Below, piece after piece: positions 24,492 through 32,815 of a DNA stretch of 64,000 bases. A program made the position numbers and the translations under genes. Under the pieces are notes generated by a model. It worked only from the letters and a program-made list of their open reading frames with translations. It did not search any database and had not been told where the DNA came from. This stretch comes from Streptomyces xanthochromogenes (GTDB lineage: Bacteria > Actinomycetota > Actinomycetes > Streptomycetales > Streptomycetaceae). The stretch spans positions 124,001 through 188,000 of the forward strand of contig NZ_BMUZ01000004.1 in the NCBI RefSeq assembly GCF_014650455.1. Reading direction: 5' to 3'. Each line of letters begins with the position of its first letter. The stretch's first letter is position 1.

Positions 24492-25060
24492 CACTGCTCG
24501 GACGACTTCTCAAGAACCGCAGGGCGGACGAGACCCAGGCCGCCTGGCACCTGCCCAACCTGCGGGGCCCGGAAGGACCGACGCTGACCAGCGACCAGTT
24601 CGGCGACGGCGACACCATGCTGCTGGAGCACTGCGGGAAGCACATCGGCGGCCGCGACCTGTCGCCCCGCCTGACCTGGTCCCCGCCGCCGTCCGGCACG
24701 GCACAACTCCTGCTGGTCATGGAGGACGTCGACGTCCCCATGGCCAAGCCCGCCGTGCACTGTGTCGCCCTGATCGATCCGTCGTGCGATCACTTGGAGC
24801 CGGGTGCGCTCGACGCGCGGCAGCCCGGACGCGGAGTGCGGCTGATGCGCTCCACCATCGGACGCGGTTACCACGGCCCGGGCCCGATCAAGGGCCACGG
24901 GCCGCACCGCTATGTGTTCCAGCTGTTCGCCCTGGCGACCCCCGTGGACAACGGCGACGACGCGAGACCGGCGGACCGGGCACGGCCTCGCGCCCTCCTC
25001 GAATCCGTCACCGGCCCCGTCCTCGGCCGCGCCCGACTGACTGGCGTCTACGAACGCTGA
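24488..25060 (+). CDS. YbhB/YbcL-type phosphatidylethanolamine-binding protein (Raf-kinase-inhibitor-like)
   Basis: The 190-residue protein shows the bacterial PEBP pattern: LSPRLTWSPPPSGTAQLLLV, MEDVDVPMAKPAVHCVA and the ligand-pocket GYHGPGPIKGHGPHRYVFQL motif. No signal peptide is present, so it is cytoplasmic. The role of bacterial PEBPs is not settled. The start overlaps the isochorismatase-like stop by four bases, indicating translational coupling. Confidence 0.88.
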   Translation: MTLLGRLLKNRRADETQAAWHLPNLRGPEGPTLTSDQFGDGDTMLLEHCGKHIGGRDLSPRLTWSPPPSGTAQLLLVMEDVDVPMAKPAVHCVALIDPSCDHLEPGALDARQPGRGVRLMRSTIGRGYHGPGPIKGHGPHRYVFQLFALATPVDNGDDARPADRARPRALLESVTGPVLGRARLTGVYER

Positions 25061-25177
25061 GGTCGGGGATGGTGATCCCCGATGCCTCGCAACAATGAGG
25101 TCCGCGAGGGGCTGCCGATAGCAGGTGGGCAGGCCGGTCTCACGGGGCTCGGCGCACCGGGCTGGACAGTCCGGGCA

Positions 25178-25726
25178 TCACTTCCCGGCCAGGCCGAGGT
25201 TGGCCCCGTCGCGGAGATCCGGGAAGCCCTGGGCGAGGACCGCCGCGGGTTCCAGGCACGCGTGGCGCGTGGCAGCCTTCGACGGGTTCGCCCCGCAGCC
25301 CAGCCGCTGATACGCGGCGGCAGAGTTCTGGATCTCCCGCGCCACCGAACGCAGGGCGGCAAAGCCCTCATGGCCGTCGACCTGGGCCAGGGCGAATGAG
25401 GCATCCGCATTCGTGCCCTTTGCCGCAGCCGCGCATTGCCGCGTGAACATCTTGGCGGACGCCGTCGCGCACGGCGAGTTGCTGCCGGACCCGAACCGCC
25501 CTTCGTCCAGGGAGAGTTGCGCCTCCACCGCGGAATTGACCTTCTCCGCGACCGCCGCCCTGTCCGACGCCGGTGCCGCGGACCGACCGGCGGGGGCGCC
25601 CGCCGAGGGAGTCACGTCCACGGTCGAATCCGGGGCCGTGCTGCCGCCCGAACCACCGCACCCCGCAAGCAGTGCGGCTACTGCCGTGACGGCACAGGTC
25701 GTCGACCACAGCCGTATCCGCTTCAC
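25178..25726 (-). CDS. Lipoprotein of unknown function
   Basis: The 182-residue protein starts VKRIRLWSTTC and has a lipobox LLAGC near residue 21, so it should be lipid-anchored outside the membrane. A Ser/Thr/Ala/Pro-rich linker follows, then an alpha-helical domain with four cysteines that could form two disulphides. GTG 25726 gives a standard signal peptide length; ATG 25750 is a possible earlier start. No known family is recognised. It is convergent with the PEBP gene. Confidence 0.72.
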   Translation of the reverse strand: MKRIRLWSTTCAVTAVAALLAGCGGSGGSTAPDSTVDVTPSAGAPAGRSAAPASDRAAVAEKVNSAVEAQLSLDEGRFGSGSNSPCATASAKMFTRQCAAAAKGTNADASFALAQVDGHEGFAALRSVAREIQNSAAAYQRLGCGANPSKAATRHACLEPAAVLAQGFPDLRDGANLGLAGK

Positions 25727-25907
25727 GCGATCCACCCCCACCTCGGACATCGAGCGGGTCACCATAGCCTGCGCCCGCGCAGGCTCCGTCCATGGGGTCG
25801 CGGCCGCCGCTCCATCAGCGGTCTCCGACCGGCCGAGGCGGATCTCACAGGGCAACGGCGGGCCCTCAGGCTGACAGATCCGCGGCGAACGGGAAAGATC
25901 AAGCATC

Positions 25908-26093
25908 ATGAACTCGTCAGAGATATCCCATCCCCCGATCTACCAGCGACTGATCAGCGAACGCGGCGACGTCCTCGCCGAGACCCGCACCGTGGCCGAG
26001 CAGGCGCAGCACGAAGCGCGCGAGGCGCTGGACTGGAGCGGGGTGCGGCGCGCCCACCTGCGGGACGACGACTCGTTCTCGGCCTTCGGCTGA
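25908..26093 (+). CDS. Small acidic protein, unknown
   Basis: The 61-residue frame reads MNSSEISHPPIYQRLISERG and continues as a probable helix rich in Glu, Ala and Arg, ending in DDDSFSAFG. Codon use fits the genome, and GGGAAAG lies about ten bases upstream. It is divergent from the lipoprotein gene. No family is recognised. Confidence 0.5.
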   Translation: MNSSEISHPPIYQRLISERGDVLAETRTVAEQAQHEAREALDWSGVRRAHLRDDDSFSAFG

Positions 26094-26379
26094 GGAGCCC
26101 ACTGCGCCGCGGGACGGGCCCCTGGGACATCAGGCGGGGGCGGGGCGGCGAGCTCGCCCGGTGCGAGCCGCGCGCCCCGTCGCTCTGGAGCGCCTTGGCC
26201 TGCGCACCGCCTGCCGCGCCGTCGTCACTTGCCGGGCGCGGCGCCCCCGGTCGCGTCCGCCGAGGCGGCCATCAGCATGCAGACGCCGGCCTCGCTGCCG
26301 ACACGGGCGACGGCCACTTGGCACCTGGCACTCGACACTTGGGCCGCCGCCTTCGCCGAGTCACATCACGGCAAGGGCG

Positions 26380-27051
26380 TCACTCCCCCCGCAGGAGTAT
26401 CTGCTCGAATTCGTCCGGCGCGTCACGCAGAACGTTGTGGCTGCTCTCCAGGACGTGGGTGCGCCACCCAGGATCCGCGGACAACTTCTCGTAGACCCCG
26501 GCGAACGGCGTGCCCGACCAGCCCGAAAGGTAGACGTAGTCCCGCGTCGTGACCCGGTCGAGACCCTCCCCGCCAAGGACGATGCGCTGGAGGAAGGACG
26601 CGAGGGGGTGCGCGGTCGTGCGGGCGTCCAGACCGGGCGGCGGCTGGACGGAGTGGCCGTCCCCCGCGGCGCCCTCAAGGAACAACTGACGGAACGCCTC
26701 CGTGGTGAGTTCCCAGCACGATTCGCCGTCCTGGGGTACGTAGGCGTCGCTGTAGACCAGCCGGCGCACCACGCCCGGGCCCGCCCGGTCGGCAACGCCC
26801 GTGATCACCATGCCCCCGTAGCTGTGCCCGACGAGAACGGCGTCGGTGACCTGCTCGGACGCCAGCACCGCGAGAACGTCCTCGATGTGGGTGTCGAGGT
26901 TGACCGCCGAGCCGTTGAGGTGTGCGCGCTCGCCGATGCCGGAGAGCGTGACGGGCAGTGCCCGGTGCCCCGCCTCCCGGAGCCGGGCCGCCAGCCCCGA
27001 GTAGTACCAGCCTCCGTGCCACCCGCCGGGAACCAGAACGAAGGTCGCCAT
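26380..27051 (-). CDS. Alpha/beta hydrolase, EstC/salicylate-esterase-like
   Basis: The 223-residue enzyme starts MATFVLVPGGWHGGW, typical of the hydroxynitrile-lyase/esterase EstC group, and has the nucleophile elbow GHSYGG. A Ser-Asp-His triad is completed by an Asp in the middle of the protein and a His in LESSHNVL. It is cytosolic, with an ester substrate that cannot be named. ATG 27051 has AGGAG upstream. It is downstream of, and in the same direction as, the LytR-CpsA-Psr gene, but 140 bases away. Confidence 0.82.
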   Translation of the reverse strand: MATFVLVPGGWHGGWYYSGLAARLREAGHRALPVTLSGIGERAHLNGSAVNLDTHIEDVLAVLASEQVTDAVLVGHSYGGMVITGVADRAGPGVVRRLVYSDAYVPQDGESCWELTTEAFRQLFLEGAAGDGHSVQPPPGLDARTTAHPLASFLQRIVLGGEGLDRVTTRDYVYLSGWSGTPFAGVYEKLSADPGWRTHVLESSHNVLRDAPDEFEQILLRGE

Positions 27052-27191
27052 GTCTGCCTCTCCTGTCACTTGGGTGCGGTCACTCTACGAGGGCCGTCGG
27101 CGCGCCGGCAGTGACCGTGACCGAGAAGCAGCTTCCCCTGCCCCTCTCCGCACGGAAGCCGTCGCGGAGTGGCGCCCGGCCGCCGCCGGGG

Positions 27192-28709
27192 TCAGCCGTA
27201 CGAGAGGTTGGAGCACGGGTCGTCGTCGGCCGAGCGTGCCCCTCCAGCGATGTCGGAGGGCACCGCACTCGGCGTGACGGTCTTCTGCGCTACCGGGTCG
27301 GCGGCGTACGACTTGCCGAGAATCACCTTGATCCCGGGCGCGGCCGCGGCGGTCGCCTCCGCGTCGGTCAGGACCCGGGCGGCCTTCTCGGCCTGGTCCT
27401 TCTCACCGGGCCCGTACTCGATGACGGTTCTGGTCTGGGTCCGCACGAGTGCTGTGCCGGTGCCCGTGACCGTGAAGCCGTGCTGCTTGAGCGCTTCCGC
27501 CGCGCGGGCGGCCAGACCCGTGATGGTGGTGCCGTTGTACACGGCGACGGAGACGCCCTTCCCCGACACCGGTTCAGCGGCGCCCGGCGACGGAGCCGAG
27601 GAACCGGCCCGCTCCCCTTGGGGGCTCCCCGCGTTCTGCCCGTCGAGAGTGCGGTCGGCCTTGAGGGCGGCCCACAGCGCCTCGGCGTCCGGGTGGACGA
27701 TCGCGACCCGAGCACCCTGATAGCGCCACGGCAGGGTGACGAACTTGGTGTTGTGCAGGTCGATGTTCTTCATCGACAGGGCGAAGGAGATCAACTTGTC
27801 GGCCGAGCCGAGTCCGGGGTCCACGGTCAGCGACTGCGTCGCGGCATCGGCGAGCGGAAGCAGGCTGGTGGGGCTCATGCCGTCGCTCTTGACCTTCTTC
27901 ATCAGCGAGGCGACGAAGGCCTGTTGGCGTTTGATGCGGCCTATGTCGGACCCGTCGCCGATGCCGTGCCGTATCCGTACGTAGTCCAGAGCCTTCTGAC
28001 CCGAGACGGTCTGTGGCCCCTTGGCGAAGATCTGCGTACCGCGGGTGGACCGATTGGGGTTGAGGTCCTTCTGGTAGACGTCCTGGGGCAGGCAGACCTG
28101 GACGCCGCCGACGGCCTCCGTCATCTTCGCGAACCCCTTGAAGTCGACGACCACGGTGTGGTCGACGCGCAGGCCGGTCAGCTTCTCGACGGTGTTCTGC
28201 GTGCAGGCAGGGTTGCCCTTGGCGGTCTGACCCACCGAGTAGGCGGCGTTGAACATGGTGTCGGTCTCTGGCTTGGTCCACGTGCCGTCGGGCAGTTTGC
28301 AGGCAGGGATGTCGACCAGGGTGTCCCGGGGTATGGAGACCGCCACGGCGTGCTTCTGGTCGGCGTAGACGTGGAGCAGGAAGGCGGTGTCGGAGCGACC
28401 GATGTCGTTCTTGTCGCCGCCGCCGAGATCACTGTTGCCGTCGGTCCGCGCGTCCGTCCCGATGACCAGGACGTTCGATCCGTTCGCCGAGGCGGGCGGC
28501 CGGTCGTCGGAGACGCCGTCGGCGGCGAACGTCTCGATGTCGCCGTCGAGTTGGATGTAGATCCACCCGGCGCCGGCCGTCAGCAGCACGAGCAGTGAAA
28601 CCGTTACCGCGAGAGCGGCCTTCGTCTTGCGGCGGCCGCGCGGTCGGCCTGGCTCCGAAGTCCGCCCGCCGCCACTGCGCCGACTCGACGCCTTACGACT
28701 GCCTGCCAT
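27192..28709 (-). CDS. LytR-CpsA-Psr (LCP) family cell-wall ligase with LytR_C domain
   Basis: The 505-residue protein has an Arg/Lys-rich cytoplasmic head, one membrane helix (about residues 32-52) and an extracellular LCP domain with NVLVIGTDAR, SDTAFLLHV, SIPRDTLV and RIRHGIGD motifs. A C-terminal LytR_C domain (about residues 385-460) follows a Ser/Pro linker. LCP enzymes transfer glycopolymers from lipid carriers to peptidoglycan, using conserved Arg and Asp residues visible here. ATG 28709 has an AAGGGG site. Its promoter shares the TTGC-N4-TTGCGCAAC element with the small gene upstream, so both may answer to one regulator. Confidence 0.9.
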   Translation of the reverse strand: MAGSRKASSRRSGGGRTSEPGRPRGRRKTKAALAVTVSLLVLLTAGAGWIYIQLDGDIETFAADGVSDDRPPASANGSNVLVIGTDARTDGNSDLGGGDKNDIGRSDTAFLLHVYADQKHAVAVSIPRDTLVDIPACKLPDGTWTKPETDTMFNAAYSVGQTAKGNPACTQNTVEKLTGLRVDHTVVVDFKGFAKMTEAVGGVQVCLPQDVYQKDLNPNRSTRGTQIFAKGPQTVSGQKALDYVRIRHGIGDGSDIGRIKRQQAFVASLMKKVKSDGMSPTSLLPLADAATQSLTVDPGLGSADKLISFALSMKNIDLHNTKFVTLPWRYQGARVAIVHPDAEALWAALKADRTLDGQNAGSPQGERAGSSAPSPGAAEPVSGKGVSVAVYNGTTITGLAARAAEALKQHGFTVTGTGTALVRTQTRTVIEYGPGEKDQAEKAARVLTDAEATAAAAPGIKVILGKSYAADPVAQKTVTPSAVPSDIAGGARSADDDPCSNLSYG

Positions 28710-28779
28710 CCGCGCGCCCCTTGTCCGTACGGCTCACCAAAGAAGGGGTCGACTCACCCCACCCCGCAACACTTCCTCA

Positions 28780-28796
28780 GTTGCGCAATGTAGCAA
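28780..28796 (-). promoter_or_regulatory. TTGC-N4-TTGCGCAAC element upstream of the LCP gene
   Basis: On the minus strand this reads TTGCTACATTGCGCAAC. It combines a TTGCGCAA palindrome with a further TTGC half-site eight bases away, about 75 bases before the LCP start. The same arrangement recurs at 29158-29174. Confidence 0.5.
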
Positions 28797-28875
28797 GCTT
28801 TCTCGTGAGCGCACCCCGCCCGGACTACCTGGCGGGGCGGGACGAAGGCGTCATCGAGCAGAACGCGGGCGGGGC

Positions 28876-29142
28876 TCACGGGCTGGCCGGGTCGAAGCCG
28901 TACCGCACGGGCCGACCGCCGTCGGCGCCACTCGATGCATCCCGCCGCACTTCCTGTCGCGCGTCCCGGCGGTAGACGAACAGCGCATGCACGCTCACGG
29001 ATTCCCCGCGGGACGGCTCCACCGCGCACGGGTACGTCACCTGCAACACCGTCGCCTGGCCGACGACCCGGATGCGCAGCCCGTGCGCGGGCCCCCCGTC
29101 GAGCTCGGCCAGTTCCCAACCCGCCCTGTCATTCACACTCAT
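28876..29142 (-). CDS. Small hypothetical protein
   Basis: The 88-residue protein starts MSVNDRAGWELAELDGGPAHG and looks like a small soluble beta-rich domain, ending in a Gly/Arg/Asp-rich tail. No family is named. ATG 29142 lacks a ribosome site; a TATAAAGT sequence and a TTGCGCAAC palindrome lie just upstream, so the message may be nearly leaderless. It could belong with the LCP gene, since both carry the same upstream element. Confidence 0.6.
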   Translation of the reverse strand: MSVNDRAGWELAELDGGPAHGLRIRVVGQATVLQVTYPCAVEPSRGESVSVHALFVYRRDARQEVRRDASSGADGGRPVRYGFDPASP

Positions 29143-29157
29143 GGCAATACTTTATAG

Positions 29158-29174
29158 GTTGCGCAACTTGGCAA
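29158..29174 (-). promoter_or_regulatory. TTGC-N4-TTGCGCAAC element upstream of the small gene
   Basis: On the minus strand this reads TTGCCAAGTTGCGCAAC, matching the element at 28780-28796 in 12 of 17 positions, including all TTGC half-sites. It lies only about 20 bases before ATG 29142, where a bound protein would block the promoter. Confidence 0.5.
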
Positions 29175-29227
29175 TCCTGCTATTACGATGTGGCCGCCCA
29201 CGCCTTCGCCCGGGAGGAAGGCGAAGG

Positions 29228-30682
29228 TCACCGACCGTTCGACCGCTGCCCCTTCACGGCGGGCCCAGGACGGCCATCGGCGTCAGCGGCGTGGAGGACT
29301 TCACGGACGAGGAGGTCGAGCTCGTCGGAGGTGGTCCGGTAGTTGCACACGCAGGCGCGCAGAACGGTGCGGCCCCGTGCGGCGACGGTGGCCAGGTAGG
29401 CGCGCCCGTTCTCCTGGACGCGGCGGGCGACGTGTGTGTGAAGGGCATCTGGTGCGACGCGCCGCGGGTCGGCGATGCGGAAGCAGGCGACCGGCCATGG
29501 GCCACCGGCCAAGAGGTCGAGCCGGGGTTCGGCGACGATGCGCTCCCTCAACTCGGCTGCGAGGGCGAGCTGTTGAGTGAGCATCCCGGCGACACCGTCG
29601 CGCCCCAAGTGGTGCAGCGTGGCCCACAGCGCCAGTGCCCGCGTACCGGGACGCGTCAGCTCAATGGTGGCGTGGGAGAGCCACGGCGCCGCGTCCGCTC
29701 CATCCGCTTCGTCCGCCACGAGGTAGGAAGCCTGGTGCGCGAAGGCTGTGTGGAGGTGCTCGGGATCGGGGACCAGGAGTGCTCCGCACCCCACCGGCAC
29801 GCTCAGGGTCTTGTGCGGGTCCACGGTCATCGAGTCGAGGCCGCCGACGTCCCGGTAGAGGGGTGCGAGGGCAGGGACTGCGGCTCCGAGGCCGCCCCAG
29901 GCACCGTCCGCGTGATGCCACATGCCTGCGCTCCGGCACACCTCCGTGATCGGTTCGAGCGGGTCGACCGCGCCCGTCGCGGTGGTGCCCAGTGTGCTCA
30001 CCGTGCAGAACGGCAATAGCCCCGCATCCAGATCGGCAGTGATCGCGGCCCTCAACGCGGCAGGGTCCATGCGATCCGACCCGTCGGTCGCGATGGGACG
30101 CAGCCGATGGGCCGGCAGGCCGATGCAGGAGGCGGCCTTGGCCACGGACATGTGGGCCTGGGCACTGTAGTAGACGGTGAGGCGGGCGTGGTCTCGGTCG
30201 TACGCGGCCCCGTCGCCGGAGTCCCGGCGGGTGAGGAACCAGGTGCGGGCGGTGGCGAGGGCCAGCAGATTGGCCATGGAACCACCGCTGGTCAGTACTC
30301 CCCCCGTGCCTTGGGGCAACCCGGCGAGGCTTGCGAGCATGCGCACCGTGCCGCGTTCCAGATCCATGAGGGCGTTCTCGCCCATGCCGCAGGTCGCGTT
30401 GATGGTGCAGGCCAGTAGCTCCGCGATGACCCCGGCCGGTGCGGGCGGTGAGTTGATCCAGGCGAAGAACGCGGGGTGCCCGTTCCCCGTCGGGTACGGG
30501 GCGATCTCGTCCCGTACGAACTCCAGCACCCCGCCGAGGTCGCCGGGCTCCCGGCCGAGCCGCCCCGCACGGAGGCGTGCCCGGTGTTCCGCGGGCATCG
30601 GCCGGTTCACCGGTCCGGCCGGCAGGTCGCTCAGGTAACGGGACGCCCACTCGGCCGCGGCTACGAGTTCGTCCCGCAGCAC
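29228..30682 (-). CDS. PLP-dependent group II decarboxylase
   Basis: The 484-residue enzyme has the group II decarboxylase pattern: HPAFFAWINSPP, GVLTSGGSMANLLAL, a DGAWGG motif and the PLP lysine in DSMTVDPHKTLSVP. Group II enzymes decarboxylate aromatic amino acids, glutamate or related acids; the substrate here is not clear. GTG 30682 is the only ordinary start in frame, but protein-like sequence (QFDETFLPSVPKPPAAYRK) precedes it in the same frame back to an in-frame stop, and an ATG at 30771 lies one base out of frame. The N-terminus may therefore be damaged by a frameshift. Confidence 0.85.
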   Translation of the reverse strand: MLRDELVAAAEWASRYLSDLPAGPVNRPMPAEHRARLRAGRLGREPGDLGGVLEFVRDEIAPYPTGNGHPAFFAWINSPPAPAGVIAELLACTINATCGMGENALMDLERGTVRMLASLAGLPQGTGGVLTSGGSMANLLALATARTWFLTRRDSGDGAAYDRDHARLTVYYSAQAHMSVAKAASCIGLPAHRLRPIATDGSDRMDPAALRAAITADLDAGLLPFCTVSTLGTTATGAVDPLEPITEVCRSAGMWHHADGAWGGLGAAVPALAPLYRDVGGLDSMTVDPHKTLSVPVGCGALLVPDPEHLHTAFAHQASYLVADEADGADAAPWLSHATIELTRPGTRALALWATLHHLGRDGVAGMLTQQLALAAELRERIVAEPRLDLLAGGPWPVACFRIADPRRVAPDALHTHVARRVQENGRAYLATVAARGRTVLRACVCNYRTTSDELDLLVREVLHAADADGRPGPAVKGQRSNGR

Positions 30683-30935
30683 CTTCCGATACGCCGCGGG
30701 CGGCTTCGGGACAGAAGGCAGGAAGGTTTCATCGAACTGCTCAGGGTCCTGCGCGCAAATGGTGGGTCATGGTGACGGTCGGCCTCTCGTGGTAGCAAGG
30801 CCCGCTGGTCAGGACAGCAAGGCCATGATCGTAACGAGCCGTCCCGCAGGCCGACACGCGCGCCGGGACAACTCGGCCGACGGGGTGCCCAGTTGTCGCC
30901 GCCAGTCGGTCCGATCCCGTGCCCGCCCCCACGCC

Positions 30936-31358
30936 CTACGGGCGGGAGCCGGCCCGCCGGAGGATCTCGCCGTCCAGTTCCATCACGTCGCCGTCCACCC
31001 GCCCGGAATACGTACCCGCGGCACCAGTGAGGTCGACGCCCCGGCCACTCCGCGTCCATGTGCCGTGGTCGGGAGCACGCGGCCCCACGAAACACATCGC
31101 GCCCGGCGGGCAGTAGTACGCGAATCGCAGCTCGAACGTGCCATCAGCACGCAGGTCCACGCTGTCCACCCGCTTGGCGCCCGTCCCGGGCACCGACTCC
31201 CACACCCCCACCACCGATGAGCGGGCCCACGTGGCGGAGCTGATGCCGACGCCAGGCAAACCGGGCTGTGCGAGCGCCGTGTCCGACGCGGCGATGAGCG
31301 CGACCACGGGCAGCATCGCCCCCGCCAGCGTCCTGATCACCCTGATGTTCATCTCCAT
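30936..31358 (-). CDS. Small secreted protein, unknown
   Basis: The 140-residue protein has a signal peptide (MEMNIRVIRTLAGAMLPVVA) likely cut after ALA, then a beta-rich domain with two cysteines (YYCPPGAMC) and Trp-containing strands (GVWESV, HGTWTRSG), similar to lipocalin-like surface domains. No family is assigned. ATG 31358 is preferred because it gives a normal signal peptide; the frame extends upstream without family signals. It lies between the decarboxylase and the D-aminopeptidase pseudogene, all on the minus strand. Confidence 0.65.
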   Translation of the reverse strand: MEMNIRVIRTLAGAMLPVVALIAASDTALAQPGLPGVGISSATWARSSVVGVWESVPGTGAKRVDSVDLRADGTFELRFAYYCPPGAMCFVGPRAPDHGTWTRSGRGVDLTGAAGTYSGRVDGDVMELDGEILRRAGSRP

Positions 31359-31537
31359 GGCAGCAGCCTGGCCCACCCGGGCGACCGAAGCCGGGCGCCG
31401 TGCCCGCACCTCACCCTCACGAGCAGCGTCTCGCCGAGGAGGGCGGGTCTGTTGAGCGTCCCGCACGAACGGTGGTGGTCCAGGCGTCCGTCTCCTGACG
31501 CCTGGCCCGCCATTGGCCCTTCCGCGTCCACCCGGGG

Positions 31538-32361
31538 TCAGGGCCTGATGCTCGCGAGTTGCACGAGCAGCAGGACCAGCCGGTAGGCGTCGGCGTAGTC
31601 GGAAGCGGTGAAGGCGACTTTCCGCCCACCCCCGGCACGCGAGACACCTGGCACGAGTGTCGCCAGGTCAACCATGTGCGGGCCGTAGAGATCGATCTCG
31701 ACCTCCAGAGGTCCGGCCAGTGCGAATGGCGCGACCAGAGCGCGCTGCTCGATGGCTTTGGCAGCCGCCGTACGCAGACGCTCCCGAGCCTCCTCGGGGT
31801 GCACCGCCACGGCGGCGGTCTGGCCGAGGGCTTGTTTGACCGCAACAGTGACGGCCGAGGGCGCCAGATCAGTCAGTTCGGCACAGCGGTGTCATCACCG
31901 CTGAGCAACACGACCGGCACGCCCAAGTGGCCGGCCATGGCGGCGTTGAGGCCGATCTCGCCGAGGGAGCGTCCGCCGACGCGTACGTCCAGGATCGCGT
32001 CGCTCATGGTGTGTGCCAGGACGGCCGGGCCGCCTCCGGCTCGCGCGTGGTAGCCGATCAGCATGACCGCGTCGGTGTGCTCGTCGAGCCCACCCAGCAT
32101 GCCCAGGGGGCGGGGTTTGCCACGAATCAGCCGAGCCCGCCGGTCGAGGTCCTCCGGCAACAGGTTGCGGAAAGGCCCGTGCGCGTCGGCGACCCAGACC
32201 TCGGCCGCCGGCTCGGCGTCCAGGACGCCCGCGATCACAGCGTTCGCCTCGGCCGTCATCAGCGCGCGACCCTGCTGGTAGTCGTAGCAGTCCGGATTCG
32301 TCTCGGCAGGATGCACGATCCCCGAGATGCCTTCCATGTCAACAGAGATCAGCACCTTCAT
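31538..32361 (-). pseudogene. dppA: D-aminopeptidase DppA (M55 family), broken by a one-base frameshift
   Basis: Two frames together give a complete DppA. The first (32361 to 31873, 162 codons) starts MKVLISVDMEGISGIVHPAE, with the zinc ligands of the SVDMEG motif and VADAHGPFRN. It stops after GDDTAV with two wrong residues. The second (to 31538) continues with AELTDLAPSAVTVAV and ends DLYGPHMVDLATLVPGV. Adding a single G near 31879-31884 joins them into 274 residues, the length of DppA proteins. Such enzymes free D-amino acids from peptides outside or inside the cell. The break is either a real inactivating mutation or a sequencing error. Confidence 0.85.
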
Positions 32362-32375
32362 AAGGAGGAGAGCCT

Positions 32376-32474
32376 ATGCGCTCTGCGGGCCCCTCGGCAC
32401 TCCGCCTCAGGCCGACCCGACGGACCAGGGTGCGCAATCCCCAACTCGGTTACTGGGACGGCCTTCTGGCATGA
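32376..32474 (+). CDS. 32-codon ORF with a perfect ribosome site
   Basis: AAGGAGGAG (32363-32371) lies four bases before ATG 32376 and opens a 32-residue frame starting MRSAGPSALRLRPTRRTRV. The peptide is Arg-rich and has no recognisable family. It is divergent from the D-aminopeptidase gene, whose own start lacks a ribosome site on the opposite strand. It could be a leader peptide, a short regulator or chance. Confidence 0.35.
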   Translation: MRSAGPSALRLRPTRRTRVRNPQLGYWDGLLA

Positions 32475-32815
32475 GACCCGTTGTTCAGGGGCAACCGCGC
32501 GCATGCACCCGGGTAAGGTGCGAGCACGAAAGCAGCGTTTCGCACGAGGTCCGGAACTCCGCTCTCGTCCTGCGGAACTGCCCGTTCGAGTCAGCCGTGC
32601 TCAGGTCCGACAGCCGACACCAGCACCTCACGTCCCAGCAACCGAGGCAACCTTCGGTCATGTTCGGGGTCCTCCAACGGCCTGTACGACGCCGTGCTCA
32701 TCCTGACGACTGCGGCAACACCCCTGGCGCGGACGCTTAACGATGCCCACCGGCCCGTCGCCTCGAACACCGCGAAGATCCGGTCCCAGACCGTCGTGCC
32801 GTCGGCCCGATGCCG
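32475..32815. other. Gap with a possible transposase fragment
   Basis: No intact gene is seen. On the minus strand, 32815-32735 reads RHRADGTTVWDRIFAVFEAT, which resembles a short stretch of IS5-type transposases of Streptomyces. The rest of the element is absent, and the match is too short to be sure. It directly adjoins the end of the VOC protein gene. Confidence 0.3.

Noticed and set aside
32735-32815. Possible intact insertion sequence
   Set aside because: Only ~27 residues resemble a transposase, and no terminal repeats or target duplication are seen.
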